A stretch of 64,000 bases of DNA from the NCBI RefSeq assembly GCF_900112575.1, contig NZ_FOMH01000016.1:1-64000 (forward strand), in the 5' to 3' direction. Position numbers and translations under genes: made by a program. A model generated the notes under the pieces. It was not told the origin of the DNA. It ran no database searches and was given only the letters and a program-made list of their open reading frames with translations. Source of the DNA: Flavobacterium phragmitis (GTDB lineage Bacteria > Bacteroidota > Bacteroidia > Flavobacteriales > Flavobacteriaceae). Positions 34,358 to 42,678 of the stretch are shown piece by piece; within the stretch, counting starts at the first letter, position 1; each line of letters starts with the position of its first letter.

Positions 34358-37225
34358 CTATATTTTATCTCTAAAATCAAACCATAGGTTCATTTTGATT
34401 CCTTCATCGCCACTTTTGATGCGGATATTGGTAGGCTGACTTTGAGGCCCTTGTTGTTCAAGAGGTTTAAAATCTCTCATGGCCGGAATTTCATACATAA
34501 ACGAAATATCTCCTTCCGGAAAAGCCGGTTGCGGATAACTGCCAGGGAAACCATTTTTAGGCAAGTCTGGAGTAAATAACCTCAAAAATAGATTATCAGA
34601 TTCACTGAAAACTTTAAAAGAAGAAGTACCTGCTTTTAAATTCGCTCCAATAACATTAGCATGATAACCTTTAAATTCAGGATATACCAGATTTTCAAAA
34701 CTTTCTCCTGTAATTGTAGTATTATAATCTTTCTCCCAAATTCCGTAGGTAGTGCCTTTTATTCTATTTTTCCAAACACGGTATGGCCCCCTTCCAAACC
34801 ATTTCATACCCGTGACATCCTTTTCAGGAAAACTGAAAGTGATTCCGAAAGAATTGATTTTATCTTCAAAAAATGCTCCGTCAAAACCATCAAAACCGCT
34901 TGGTGCTTTTTCGTTTTTCAGTACAATCATTTCCATTTTAAATCTTCCGTCAGCTTCCATTGTCCATTTTATAGTTGAAATTCCACCAACATAGGAAACC
35001 AAACAAACTGCTTTATCTCCCTCTTGTGAAACTTGAATGTCTTTTAGTTTCGCTTTCATTCCAATAGGACGCGGGCCATTTGTTAATGGAATAGTTGAAA
35101 TTCCGTTTTTAACAGAAGTAATTTCTCCATTAGCAGCATTGAGAACAACGGTAACATTATTTCCTTTTAAAGTAACTTCGGTTGCAGTTTTAATTGCCGA
35201 TGCTTTTGCTTTTGTAATTTGAACGGCTAAGAACTTATTTGCATAAAAAAGCGCTTTATGAATTGGCCATGTCCAAGTATAAATTTCTTTATTGAACTGG
35301 TCATAAGCGGTAATAGAAAGTACATCTCCTTCTGCAAAATTGTTTGGAACCGTAAACTGAATTCTACGTGTTTCTCCCGGATTTATATCAGGAATTTGAA
35401 TTTGACCAGAACTTATTGCTTGTGCATTTTTATTGCTGTATAAAACATCAGCATCAGATTTTAGCACTTTAAATTCCATGCTGCACGAATTCAGATTACT
35501 AAACAAATAGTCATTTGTAATCAAAAAAGAACCGTCAAAATCTGGAGTTACTTGTTTTGGCTGAAATTGTATGGGTGCCCAAACCTCTTTTACAGTATAA
35601 TAACTTCCTTCTTTTTCGCGATGAGGGCCTAGAATTCCATCGGCTGCTAAAGAACCTTTGGAATCAAATTTTACATCTCCAGTCCAGTCAGAGCGTTTTA
35701 CGGCTTCGTCGAGCATTGCCCACATAAAACCTCCAGCAAAAAGCGGACTTTCTTTGTAGCGGTTCCAGAAATCTTCGAGTGCGGCGCCATGTCCGTTATC
35801 ATAAGTTCCGTGCATGAATTCGGTTGGGAAAAACACATTTTCGCCAGCATTAAAACGATGCATTCCTGTTAAATAAGTTGGATAATGATGCGTATCCCAG
35901 CCATTAAAATCGGCCCACGGATGAATCACAATTCGTTTCTGAGGGTCTTTATCGGCAAAAACTTTATCGACTTCATAATTCCAGCCGCCTTCATTACCAT
36001 TATCCCAGATAATTACAGAAGGATGATTCACGTCGCGTGTTACCATTTCGCTGACCAATTTCGTTCCTGTTTCAGTATCGTATGAGTTTTGCCAGCCTGC
36101 CAGTTCATTTAAAACAAAAATTCCAAGAGAGTCACAAACTTCCAGAAAGTGTTCGTCTGGAGGATAATGCCCGCGGACAGCATTCATGTTCATATCTTTG
36201 ATTAGTTTTCCGTCCAGTTCACTGATGCGTTTGCTGGTACTTCGTCCTCCTTCCGGCCAAAACGAATGACGGTTAATTCCCTTCATGACAATTTTAGTTC
36301 CGTTTACGTAAATTCCGTCCTGTTTTTTAAACTCCAGAGTCCTGAAACCTATTTTTTTATTGTATTGATGAATACTATTTCCGTTTTGTTTTAAAACCAA
36401 TTGCAACTCGTACAAATTAGGACTTTCCGGATTCCAAGGTTTGATGTTTTTCCATTGTGCCGAAATCTTTTCTTTAGTAGTTTTCGCTTTAAGCGGAAAA
36501 GAAAAAATTTCCAGACTTTCTCCGTTCAAACCTTTTAAAGAGGCTTCTAAAGTGGTGTTTTTTGGAATATTTTTTAAATCCAAATCAATTGTCATACTGC
36601 CATCCATTTTTGGATTTACCGCAATATGCTGAATATTTGTTTTTGGAGAAACTTCCAGCCAAACCGGACGATAAATACCTCCAAACAACCACCAATCCGC
36701 TCTTCTTTCGGCCGCGTTAACCGATTTATTGGCAGAGTGTTTCCAGACATGAACTTCCAGAATATTTTTAGCACCATAAGTTACTAACGATGAAATATCA
36801 TATTTAAACTCATAAAAACCGCCTTGATGAATAGCGCCTGCCAGTTTTCCATTTACTTTTACTTCGGTGTCCGTCATGGCACCGCCAAAAACAATCTTCA
36901 CTTCCTTTTCCTTGTAAGACGCTGGAACTTCAAATTCATATTTGTATAAACCTTCTTCTTTGCTTGGTTCTTTTTGATTTAGTTCTTTATACCACCGACC
37001 GTAGGTATATTCTCCAAAACCTTCTAATTCCCATTGAGAAGGAACATTTATTTTTGACCATTTTTTACTGTTATTGCCATCGGTGCAGTAAAAATCCCAT
37101 TGTACAGGATGTTCAAAATCTTTTCCCGAAAGATAGATTTTGTCAGTCTGCTGTGCTGTAAGGTGTAACGAAATAAAAATGGTCAGGGCTGTGATCCACT
37201 GAATTTTAAGTTTTTTTAGTTGCAT
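34358..37225 (-). CDS. GH2 beta-galactosidase (LacZ type)
   Basis: This 955-aa secreted enzyme (signal peptide about 1-24, ending LTAQ) has a LacZ-like order: jelly-roll (WEKF-type sugar-binding region about 50-190), immunoglobulin-like domain, TIM barrel and a C-terminal large domain. Acid/base Glu is in IIWDNGNEGG. The nucleophile is in FFPTEFMHGTYDNGHGA, corresponding to LacZ CEYAHAMGNS. NRHSFWPEGGR and MNAVRGHYPPDEHFLEVCD are GH2 landmarks. It would release galactose from the galactan or arabinogalactan side chains of RG-I. It overlaps neither neighbour and lies 17 bp after the CE12 gene at 37243, so the two are co-transcribed. Confidence 0.92.
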   Translation of the reverse strand: MQLKKLKIQWITALTIFISLHLTAQQTDKIYLSGKDFEHPVQWDFYCTDGNNSKKWSKINVPSQWELEGFGEYTYGRWYKELNQKEPSKEEGLYKYEFEVPASYKEKEVKIVFGGAMTDTEVKVNGKLAGAIHQGGFYEFKYDISSLVTYGAKNILEVHVWKHSANKSVNAAERRADWWLFGGIYRPVWLEVSPKTNIQHIAVNPKMDGSMTIDLDLKNIPKNTTLEASLKGLNGESLEIFSFPLKAKTTKEKISAQWKNIKPWNPESPNLYELQLVLKQNGNSIHQYNKKIGFRTLEFKKQDGIYVNGTKIVMKGINRHSFWPEGGRSTSKRISELDGKLIKDMNMNAVRGHYPPDEHFLEVCDSLGIFVLNELAGWQNSYDTETGTKLVSEMVTRDVNHPSVIIWDNGNEGGWNYEVDKVFADKDPQKRIVIHPWADFNGWDTHHYPTYLTGMHRFNAGENVFFPTEFMHGTYDNGHGAALEDFWNRYKESPLFAGGFMWAMLDEAVKRSDWTGDVKFDSKGSLAADGILGPHREKEGSYYTVKEVWAPIQFQPKQVTPDFDGSFLITNDYLFSNLNSCSMEFKVLKSDADVLYSNKNAQAISSGQIQIPDINPGETRRIQFTVPNNFAEGDVLSITAYDQFNKEIYTWTWPIHKALFYANKFLAVQITKAKASAIKTATEVTLKGNNVTVVLNAANGEITSVKNGISTIPLTNGPRPIGMKAKLKDIQVSQEGDKAVCLVSYVGGISTIKWTMEADGRFKMEMIVLKNEKAPSGFDGFDGAFFEDKINSFGITFSFPEKDVTGMKWFGRGPYRVWKNRIKGTTYGIWEKDYNTTITGESFENLVYPEFKGYHANVIGANLKAGTSSFKVFSESDNLFLRLFTPDLPKNGFPGSYPQPAFPEGDISFMYEIPAMRDFKPLEQQGPQSQPTNIRIKSGDEGIKMNLWFDFRDKI

Positions 37226-37242
37226 AAAAGTGGGTTCTTTGG

Positions 37243-38601
37243 TTAGTTTCCATCTGGTTTAGAAATTTCAAAGCGAGCGCTCATAGGCAGTGTCCAGCTC
37301 GAAATATAGTTAGGTTCTTTCGGGTCGTAATCCGGAATATCTTTTTTGATTTGCTTTTTGAGCGGAAGGTCAAGCTGACGAATTCCTTTAATAACGCATA
37401 GCGTAATTTCGTTGGCTCCAAAACTATTAAAGTGTGTGTTGTCGTCTAATGCTTTTTCCTGACCCGGAAAGGTATTGGCAGGATATTGTACAAAAGCTTT
37501 TTTGGATGCTTCGTCGCCCCAAGTTTCGTAAAGTTCGGTTGTCATTTTTGTAATGTCTATGAGGGCTGTATTGTTTTTTTGAGCTACAGCACGCATAGCT
37601 GGAGGGAAATCGCCATGTGTATCTTTTAGAGTTCCGTTTTCATTAAAAAAACGGCGTTGTGTTGGAGTAACTAAAATCGGAATTGCGCCTTTATCTTTAG
37701 CTGCTTGAGTAAATTCGGTCAGTAAATTGGAATACGATTCCCATGGGCCATTGCCGTCGCCTTTGATTTTTTCGTCATTATGACCAAATTCTACAAAGAG
37801 GTAATCTCCTTTTTTGATTTGGGAGAGTATTTTTTTTAAGCGGTTACTGGCTTTAAAAGAACTTAATGAAGAACCAGAATAAGCGTAGTTTATGACAACA
37901 ACATTTTCATTAAAATAGTTCGTAATAAATTGTCCCCACGATGCCCAAGGCTCTACATCTTGGTCAGTAACTGTAGAATCTCCGGCTAGATAGAGAACCG
38001 TCAAATTGTCTTTTTTGGTGATTTTGATGCTTTGAACGGCTGTTTCGCCTAAGAATTCTAGTGTCAATTTATCATCCCAATCCAAGATGTCTTTTTCGCG
38101 GTCTTTAAGAGTAACATTCAGATTATCATCAATTTTAGGATTTCTAACATTTACATTAAAAACCTGTACTGCCGATTTTCCTTTTGCAACAATAAACTCA
38201 TTAACCATTAATCGGCGGGATTCTGCTTTTATGGTTGTTTTAAGGTCTTTTTGAGCACTTCCTAAAACTACTTCAACCTGATAATTTCCTTCAGGAAGTT
38301 TCACCGAAAAGTAGACAGGTTTTTCAATAGAAAAAGAATTTGAATTGAGTTTTAGGTGGGATTCGGTATTAAAATCAAATCCATATCCTAAATCAGATTT
38401 GTATTGTAAAGATTTGGCTACTTCAATTCCTTTTTTGATTTTTAAATCGCTGCCAAACTGAAAGAGCATTGTCTTTTTTAGACTGTCTTCAGAAACTGTT
38501 TTGTTATCCAATACATTTTTCGTTGAATTATTTGAAAATGCTGAAAACGGCATTAAAATAGAAAGCAAGAATAAATACGAATATTTAAAAAATTTAGTCA
38601 A
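37243..38601 (-). CDS. CE12 rhamnogalacturonan acetylesterase with N-terminal carbohydrate-binding domain
   Basis: This 452-aa secreted esterase starts at TTG 38601. No in-frame ATG precedes it, and the next internal Met lies inside the signal peptide. An N-terminal beta-sandwich (about 45-195), with LGYGFDFNTE and YQVEVVLGSAQ, resembles the galactose-binding-like domain seen in RG-I acetylesterases. The SGNH domain follows: LAGDSTVTDQD (Ser near 207), YSGSS, VEFGHNDEK and DDNTHFN. It deacetylates galacturonate, clearing the way for lyase and hydrolases. It is the first gene of the left-going operon and has the operator and a perfect -7 box upstream. Confidence 0.92.
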   Translation of the reverse strand: MTKFFKYSYLFLLSILMPFSAFSNNSTKNVLDNKTVSEDSLKKTMLFQFGSDLKIKKGIEVAKSLQYKSDLGYGFDFNTESHLKLNSNSFSIEKPVYFSVKLPEGNYQVEVVLGSAQKDLKTTIKAESRRLMVNEFIVAKGKSAVQVFNVNVRNPKIDDNLNVTLKDREKDILDWDDKLTLEFLGETAVQSIKITKKDNLTVLYLAGDSTVTDQDVEPWASWGQFITNYFNENVVVINYAYSGSSLSSFKASNRLKKILSQIKKGDYLFVEFGHNDEKIKGDGNGPWESYSNLLTEFTQAAKDKGAIPILVTPTQRRFFNENGTLKDTHGDFPPAMRAVAQKNNTALIDITKMTTELYETWGDEASKKAFVQYPANTFPGQEKALDDNTHFNSFGANEITLCVIKGIRQLDLPLKKQIKKDIPDYDPKEPNYISSWTLPMSARFEISKPDGN

Positions 38602-38630
38602 TTTTTTGAGATTTTAATTTATTTGTTTTT

Positions 38631-38675
38631 CAAATCTAATCCTTATGGTTTTATATAGTATCCTGTACTATGATG
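38631..38675 (-). promoter_or_regulatory. Operator and -7 box for the CE12-GH2-CE12 operon
   Basis: On the minus strand CATCATAGTACAGGATACTA (38675-38656) keeps a perfect second heptamer but has lost most of the first. A perfect TAGATTTG (38638-38631) follows after exactly 19 nt. The TTG start codon is 29 nt further on. Confidence 0.7.
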
Positions 38676-38726
38676 TTAAAAAACGAACAAAAAAATAAAG
38701 TTTCAATAAAAAATAATCTTATAAGT

Positions 38727-38746
38727 CAGGTATGTACAGGATACGA
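38727..38746 (+). promoter_or_regulatory. Operator copy for the DUF4450 gene
   Basis: CAGGTATGTACAGGATACGA has a partial first and perfect second heptamer, pointing toward the plus-strand gene at 38858. Unlike the other five copies, no TAnnTTTG/A box lies 19 nt downstream. The closest is TATGTTTA at 38820-38827. The rest of the 256-bp divergent region is AT-rich with no other signal. Confidence 0.5.
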
Positions 38747-38857
38747 TGTAGTGAAAAAACAAAGAAATTGCATGAAAATAATATTGAATTAATAAAAAAA
38801 TCAATAAATAATTTCGTTATATGTTTATTTTAAAAACATAATATTTTTCGACATTCT

Positions 38858-41800
38858 ATGAAAGCTAAAACTTGCCGTATTGCCGTATTTACTACCATTT
38901 TTTTCTTCAATTCCTTAGTAATAATCGGACAGGAGAAAACAGTGCGCAAGATTCATTACGCACCTGAGGGAAATAGTTTTGTATTAAAAAACGGTACCAG
39001 AAAATTTAATAGAGCACTTTATGGTTCCAATACAGGTTTTAGAGCAGAGGCGGGAGATTTGCCAGAATTTGCGCTGTATATGCCAGGAATGGGAGGTAAT
39101 TTTAAATTGGGTTTAATAAGTGGTAAGAGCAGCAGATGGATTAGTGAAGCATCAAAAATTCAAACCAATTATGTTTTGGGAACCATGCATTACGAAATTC
39201 AAGATGCCCTTTTGGGAAGCGCCAAACTGATTGTTGATGTTGTAGCTTTAAAAGAAAAAGAAGGTTTTATTATTAAAGTATCAGGTAGCAATGTACCAAA
39301 AGATTGCAGTCTTGTTTGGGTTTACGGTGGTGCGACAGGGAAAAAGTTCAGTCGTGACGGAGATATAGGAGCCGACCCTGAATCGGTTTTTTATCTGAAA
39401 CCCGAATATTGCGTGAACAATAAATATACTTTAGAAAAACAGTCTTTTGTATTAGAATATGGTTTAGAAAGTAATAAAGAAAAAACGGGAAACAACAAGA
39501 GTTTAAGAGGATATTTTCCTGATTCTACGGTCCGTTTAGCCAATGCCGAAAAGCAGAATTCGCCTTTAGAATTGTATAATTCCGAATCGCAATCGCTTAT
39601 GGTTGTTACGGGAAAAGTAAACAGCCTTCAAAACGAAAAGTATTGGCTTCTGACTTCTGAAAAAATACAAGATATTTCACAAGAAAATATTGCATCACTT
39701 TATGAAGAAGCTGTTCAGCAAACAGCAGTTTTAGCCAATAGAGTAAAAGTAGTTACACCAGACCCTTATATCAATACGTTAGGAGCTGCTCTTTCAATTG
39801 CTTCTGACGGAATTTGGGAAAGCCCTGCTTATCTTCATGGCGCAGTTGCATGGCGAATGTATCTCAATGCATGGCGAGGAGCGTACACAGCTGACCCGTT
39901 AGGTTGGCATGACCGTGCTAAATCTCATTTTAAGAGTTACAGCAACTCACAAGTTACAAGTCCAGAAAATGGCCCTGTAGTGTTCGATGCTGAAAAAAAT
40001 CTCGCAAGACAGAAAGAAGAAATGGGAACATCCATGTTCAGCAGTGGCTACATCAGCAGAAATCCAAACAAAAATACTGTTGCCCATCATTATGATATGA
40101 ATTTGGTTTTTATCGACCAAATGTTGCGTCATTTTAAATGGACTGGAGATACCGATTTTATGAAGGAAATGTGGCCTGTGCTTCAAAGACATATTGACTG
40201 GGAAAAACGAAATTTCGATTCAGACCGTGATGGTCTATATGATGCTTATGCCTCAATTTGGGCAAGCGATGCGCTTCAGTACAGCGGTGGCGGTGTAATT
40301 CATTCTTCGGCTTATAATTATTATGCTAATAAAACGCTGGCATCTACAGCCAAAAAAATACAGGAAGATGCATTGCCTTTTACAAAAGAAGCGGACAAAA
40401 TCTTAAAAGCTTCCAATCAGAATTTATGGCTTCCCAAAAAAGGAATTTTTGCAGAATACAAAGACGCTTTAGGAAATAGATTAGTACACGAAACTCCCGG
40501 AGTATGGAGTATTTATCATGTTATTGATTCAGAAATGGTTACTCCGTTTGAGAGTTTTCAGATGTTAAATTATGTAGATAAACAGATTCCGCGTATACCA
40601 ATTGAAGCAGAAGGATTAGATAAAAGCGGTTTATTCACAATAAGCACCACAAACTGGCAACCTTACACTTGGTCGGTCAATAATGTGGCATTGGCGGAAC
40701 AATTGCATACCGCTTTGGCTTTCTGGCAGGGCGGACAAGCGGAAAAAGCGTATCATTTATGGGAAAGCGCTTTGATAGAAAGTATGTATTTAGGAGCGTC
40801 GCCAGGTGCTTTTGAACAGCTTTTGTACCAGGATGCGATGCGTGGCGAACTGTATCGTGATTTTGCCGACCCAATCGGAATGGCTTCAAGGACTTTGGTT
40901 GAAGGGCTTTACGGAATTCAGCCCGATGCTTTAGCAGAAACTTTGACTATCAGTCCAGGTTTTCCTTCTCAGTGGAATGAGGCTTCAATCGAAATTCCGG
41001 ATATTTCATTTTCTTTTAGAAGGGAAAATAAAAAAGACAGTTACAAAATCGAAAATCGTTTTCCGTCCAAAATGAATTTAAAACTGCTTTTGGAAGCGCC
41101 TTATGATAGAATCGAAAGTGTTATGATAAACGGAAAAATTGCTTCCTACAAAGCAATTTCGGAAAGCATCGGAAAACCAAAAATCGGTATTGAACTGCCT
41201 TACAACGCTGTTTATAATGTGGTTGTAAATTGGAAAGGTTTTCCTTTGGAAACAAAAAAACAGACACCATTTTATACTAGCGGACAAGATTTACATATGA
41301 TGACTCTTAAAGCTGAAATTCTTTCGGTTTACGACCCGCAGTCGGTTTTAAGTGCTATTTCGAAAACACAAAATGAACTTCATGCAAAGGTTAACGGAGA
41401 AGGAAACCGCATATTTTTTATAAAACTGAAACAAGGTGAATTGTCTTGGTGGCATCCTGTTGAAGTTAATTTTAAACCAAAATTAGAAGTGACAGCCAAA
41501 CTTGCGGAAGGAAATACTTTAGAAGTTTCTATTAAAAACAATACCGTAAAAAAGATTCAAGGTTCTCTGGTTTTGAATACGAATAAAAAAGTAAGCCAGC
41601 CAATTAATTTTAATGTATTAGAAAAGAAAACAGTTCAAATTCCAGTTCAGGATTTAATACCGGGAACCAACGAATTTGAGATTAAGAGTGGCGATTCATC
41701 CATTCAAAATATGAAGATAATCAATTGGGATATTCCGTTTTCGACTTCCCATAAACAGGAATCAATTGCTCTTTCGTCCTATTTTAATGCTAAAGTTACC

Positions 41801-42475
41801 GATGTTTTTACCAATGAATATCTTTCGCCTAGACCAAAAACGACGACATTACAGCTTCCGAAACAGGGAATTGGCAATTGGTGTTATCCCAATTTGGAAG
41901 TAAAAATTGACGATAGTGGCCTTCGTGAAAAAGCTAAAAACAAGGAACAAATTACTTCTCCCGAAGGAATTGTATTTAAAACGCCTTCTGAAGCAGACCA
42001 AAAAAATATTGTTTTCACTTCTATGTGGGATAATTATCCGGAAAGTGTTTCGATTCCGTTATCTGGAAAAGCCTCGCATGTTTATTTTATGGTCGCGGGA
42101 ACTACAAATCCAATGCAGAGCCGAATGACAAATGGCGAAATCACAGTAAATTACACAGACGGAACTTCTGAAGTTTTAGCACTTAAAAATCCGGAAAACT
42201 GGTGGCCGATCGAGCAGGATTATTTTATTGACGGATTAGCATTTACCACCGATGCTCCAAAACCGCCGAGAGTCTATCTGAAATCAGGAGAAATTTCGAG
42301 AGATTTTAAAGATTTTAAAGCTATAAAAGGACTTACCAATTATGGAGTCGAAGGCGGTGCGGGAACGATTCTGGATTTGCCATTGGATAAAAATAAAACA
42401 TTAAAAAGTTTGACTTTGAAAACCATTGCTAATGATGTGGTGATTGGTTTGATGAGTTTGACTTTAATTAGATAA
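38858..42475 (+). CDS. DUF4450-type large six-hairpin protein, putative glycosidase
   Basis: This 1205-aa secreted protein has a signal peptide about 1-25 (LVIIGQ). The N-terminal beta-sandwich (about 30-290), with NGTRKFNRALYGSNTGFRAE and LPEFALYMPGMGGNFKLG, matches proteins annotated DUF4450. A central (alpha/alpha)6-type region (about 300-700) contains HGAVAWRMYLNAWRGAYTAD, HHYDMNLVFIDQMLRHFKW and ASIWASDALQYSGGG. NNVALAEQLHTALAFWQGGQ also lies there, and the region resembles GH78/GH116-class barrels. The C-terminal half has several beta domains, the last with GVEGGAGTILDLPL. Acidic residues in the barrel (Asp-rich DSDRDGLYDAYASIWASD) are candidates for catalysis. No function is established that I can name. 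In RG-I loci it could release a side-chain sugar such as rhamnose or galactose. Confidence 0.7.
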   Translation: MKAKTCRIAVFTTIFFFNSLVIIGQEKTVRKIHYAPEGNSFVLKNGTRKFNRALYGSNTGFRAEAGDLPEFALYMPGMGGNFKLGLISGKSSRWISEASKIQTNYVLGTMHYEIQDALLGSAKLIVDVVALKEKEGFIIKVSGSNVPKDCSLVWVYGGATGKKFSRDGDIGADPESVFYLKPEYCVNNKYTLEKQSFVLEYGLESNKEKTGNNKSLRGYFPDSTVRLANAEKQNSPLELYNSESQSLMVVTGKVNSLQNEKYWLLTSEKIQDISQENIASLYEEAVQQTAVLANRVKVVTPDPYINTLGAALSIASDGIWESPAYLHGAVAWRMYLNAWRGAYTADPLGWHDRAKSHFKSYSNSQVTSPENGPVVFDAEKNLARQKEEMGTSMFSSGYISRNPNKNTVAHHYDMNLVFIDQMLRHFKWTGDTDFMKEMWPVLQRHIDWEKRNFDSDRDGLYDAYASIWASDALQYSGGGVIHSSAYNYYANKTLASTAKKIQEDALPFTKEADKILKASNQNLWLPKKGIFAEYKDALGNRLVHETPGVWSIYHVIDSEMVTPFESFQMLNYVDKQIPRIPIEAEGLDKSGLFTISTTNWQPYTWSVNNVALAEQLHTALAFWQGGQAEKAYHLWESALIESMYLGASPGAFEQLLYQDAMRGELYRDFADPIGMASRTLVEGLYGIQPDALAETLTISPGFPSQWNEASIEIPDISFSFRRENKKDSYKIENRFPSKMNLKLLLEAPYDRIESVMINGKIASYKAISESIGKPKIGIELPYNAVYNVVVNWKGFPLETKKQTPFYTSGQDLHMMTLKAEILSVYDPQSVLSAISKTQNELHAKVNGEGNRIFFIKLKQGELSWWHPVEVNFKPKLEVTAKLAEGNTLEVSIKNNTVKKIQGSLVLNTNKKVSQPINFNVLEKKTVQIPVQDLIPGTNEFEIKSGDSSIQNMKIINWDIPFSTSHKQESIALSSYFNAKVTDVFTNEYLSPRPKTTTLQLPKQGIGNWCYPNLEVKIDDSGLREKAKNKEQITSPEGIVFKTPSEADQKNIVFTSMWDNYPESVSIPLSGKASHVYFMVAGTTNPMQSRMTNGEITVNYTDGTSEVLALKNPENWWPIEQDYFIDGLAFTTDAPKPPRVYLKSGEISRDFKDFKAIKGLTNYGVEGGAGTILDLPLDKNKTLKSLTLKTIANDVVIGLMSLTLIR

Positions 42476-42496
42476 TAATATGAAACAGCTTGAGAT

Positions 42497-42642
42497 TTAA
42501 CCGCAAAGCACGCAAGTTTTTTTTGCTTTTGGAATTCTAAAAAAAACGCAAAGTTCGCAAAGCTTTGTGTAGATAAAGCTTTGCGAACTTTGCGTTTTAA
42601 AACGTAATGTTTAGTAAAAAAACTTGCGTGCTTTGCGGTTAA
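42497..42642. repeat. Nested perfect palindrome, intergenic element
   Basis: Outer arms are perfect 27-mers: 42497-42523, beginning TTAACCGCAAAGCACGCAAG, and its complement 42616-42642. Inside, perfect 24-bp arms (42543-42566 and 42575-42598, containing AACGCAAAGTTCGCAAAG) flank an 8-nt loop. The element fills the space between the DUF4450 gene and the six-hairpin gene. The outer end matches the element at 34230-34333. Confidence 0.95.
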
Positions 42643-42678
42643 AATTTCATTTCAATTAGAAACCAAAAAACTAACCCA

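Noticed and set aside
42479..42650. CRISPR-like appearance of repeated CGCAAAG words
   Set aside because: The repeats are inverted and nested, not regularly spaced direct repeats with unique spacers, and there are no cas genes.
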